Assembly: GCA_009760855.2 (NCBI GenBank)
Contig: WPIO01000024.1
Coordinates: forward strand, 387,001 to 451,000
Source: Cristatella mucedo
Lineage: Eukaryota; Bryozoa; Phylactolaemata; Cristatellidae
Direction of reading: 5' to 3'
Length of the DNA: 64,000 nt
Both the position numbers and the translations under genes were made by a program. Positions within the stretch are counted from its first letter, which is position 1; each line of letters starts with the position of its first letter. Below, piece by piece: positions 63,198 to 64,000 of the stretch. The notes below the pieces were generated by a model, which had not been told where the DNA came from, searched no databases, and saw nothing but the letters and a program-made list of their open reading frames with translations.

Positions 63198-64000
63198 GAC
63201 CAGGCGCGCACTGCTTGCTTTCAGTATCCAGGCAGGAGGAGGAGGCCGAGGCACGGCAAGCGGTGAACATTGTTCGCACGCTCACAACCACCGTGCCCGA
63301 AACGCCGTCGCAGCAAAGCGTGCTGCTACTGCGAGCAGGGGTCGATCGCAGCTCCCACACCTCAGCACATCCTTGCGCACAATAGAATTCATATGGCGCG
63401 CAGGGCGCACGGCGCTCCAGCCCTCACCGGCAGCTACCGCGAGCGGCACCGCGAAGCAGGCAGGCAGCGCCTGCTCCGGGCAGCACGGCTTCCGACCGGA
63501 ATCGCCTGTGGCCATTCACAAGCAAACTAAACGACATCCTCGAGTAGCGCAGTCACTATACTCGCATTGAGAAACTGGCCGGCTCGAGCTACTAAGCCGT
63601 CGGATGGAGACATGCTCGAGACACAAGCAAGTACGCAATAATCTGCATACTGGTGCGCTGGGCCCAAAGCTCGGCCAAGTTACATCCAAGTCCTGAGCCC
63701 GAGAATGATAGGGCCGAGCGAACTGCATAGGCTCATGGTGTTTCGTTAGACCTTATATACACTAACCTCGGGCGTTTAATCCTCCGAGTCAGTCACTACA
63801 TGGCGGTTTAATATAAGGATACAATCTGCTGACAAGTTCAGCTGCCGCCCAGCAGCAGGGTGCGAATACCGCACGGACTATGGTTTATTAGGAAACCACA
63901 AGTTAGGGCCCATGAGATTAGACAAGCTCCTGGAACACCCACAACGTAACCAGCGTCCAAAGCAGAGCGGGGGAAATGTGTCCTCTTTACGTACCAAACG

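Larger units (their letters stand above)
61682..64000. other. Right end of the window, no gene recognised
   Basis: A LINE-B tail (62425-62560) and an AT microsatellite (63134-63196) are visible. The GC-rich part after 63200 has several short ORFs with no motif I know. Part may be the promoter or 5' UTR of the ATXN7L3-like gene. Confidence 0.45.

Overview
This window is from a nuclear genome of a multicellular animal. Three conserved animal genes can be rebuilt exon by exon, all with GT-AG introns and matching reading phases. They are a SLC35E3-type transporter, a ninein-like centrosomal protein and an ATXN7L3/SGF11-type SAGA subunit. The proteins align over their full length with vertebrate homologues but are clearly diverged, so an invertebrate is more likely than a jawed vertebrate. 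I cannot name the phylum.

Layout: 1-7.7 kb is repeat-rich, with LINE 3' ends, tRNA-derived SINEs and one orphan exon candidate at 2975-3067. The SLC35E3-like gene runs on the minus strand from 12252 to 7782 (5 exons, 311 aa). About 335 bp away, head to head, a plus-strand gene of unknown function starts at 12588. Its large last exon ends at 19505 with a poly(A) signal at 19784. A SPIN-like hAT element (15446-15629) sits inside that gene. A four-copy minisatellite and a long LINE copy fill 19.8-23.3 kb. The ninein-like gene occupies 43213-23885 on the minus strand (16 exons, 1337 aa); its introns carry LINEs, SINEs and very long CT/GA arrays. A repeat-rich gene-poor stretch runs from 44 to 56 kb and includes the longest LINE copy (about 47.7-50.3 kb). 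The ATXN7L3-like gene lies at 61681-56290 on the minus strand (7 exons, 348 aa). The right end (61.7-64 kb) holds no recognisable gene.

The genes are unrelated in function: a predicted membrane transporter, a microtubule-anchoring centrosome protein and a chromatin deubiquitinase-module subunit. The more unusual signals lie in the non-coding DNA. These are complementary CT and GA arrays at the two ends and the middle of one ninein intron, a SPIN-like transposon of a type known for horizontal transfer, SINEs that share the 3' tail of a resident LINE, a fragment of the U2 snRNA 5' end, and several perfect hairpins. I have no tool results; homology statements rest on motif recognition and on exon-phase bookkeeping done by hand.
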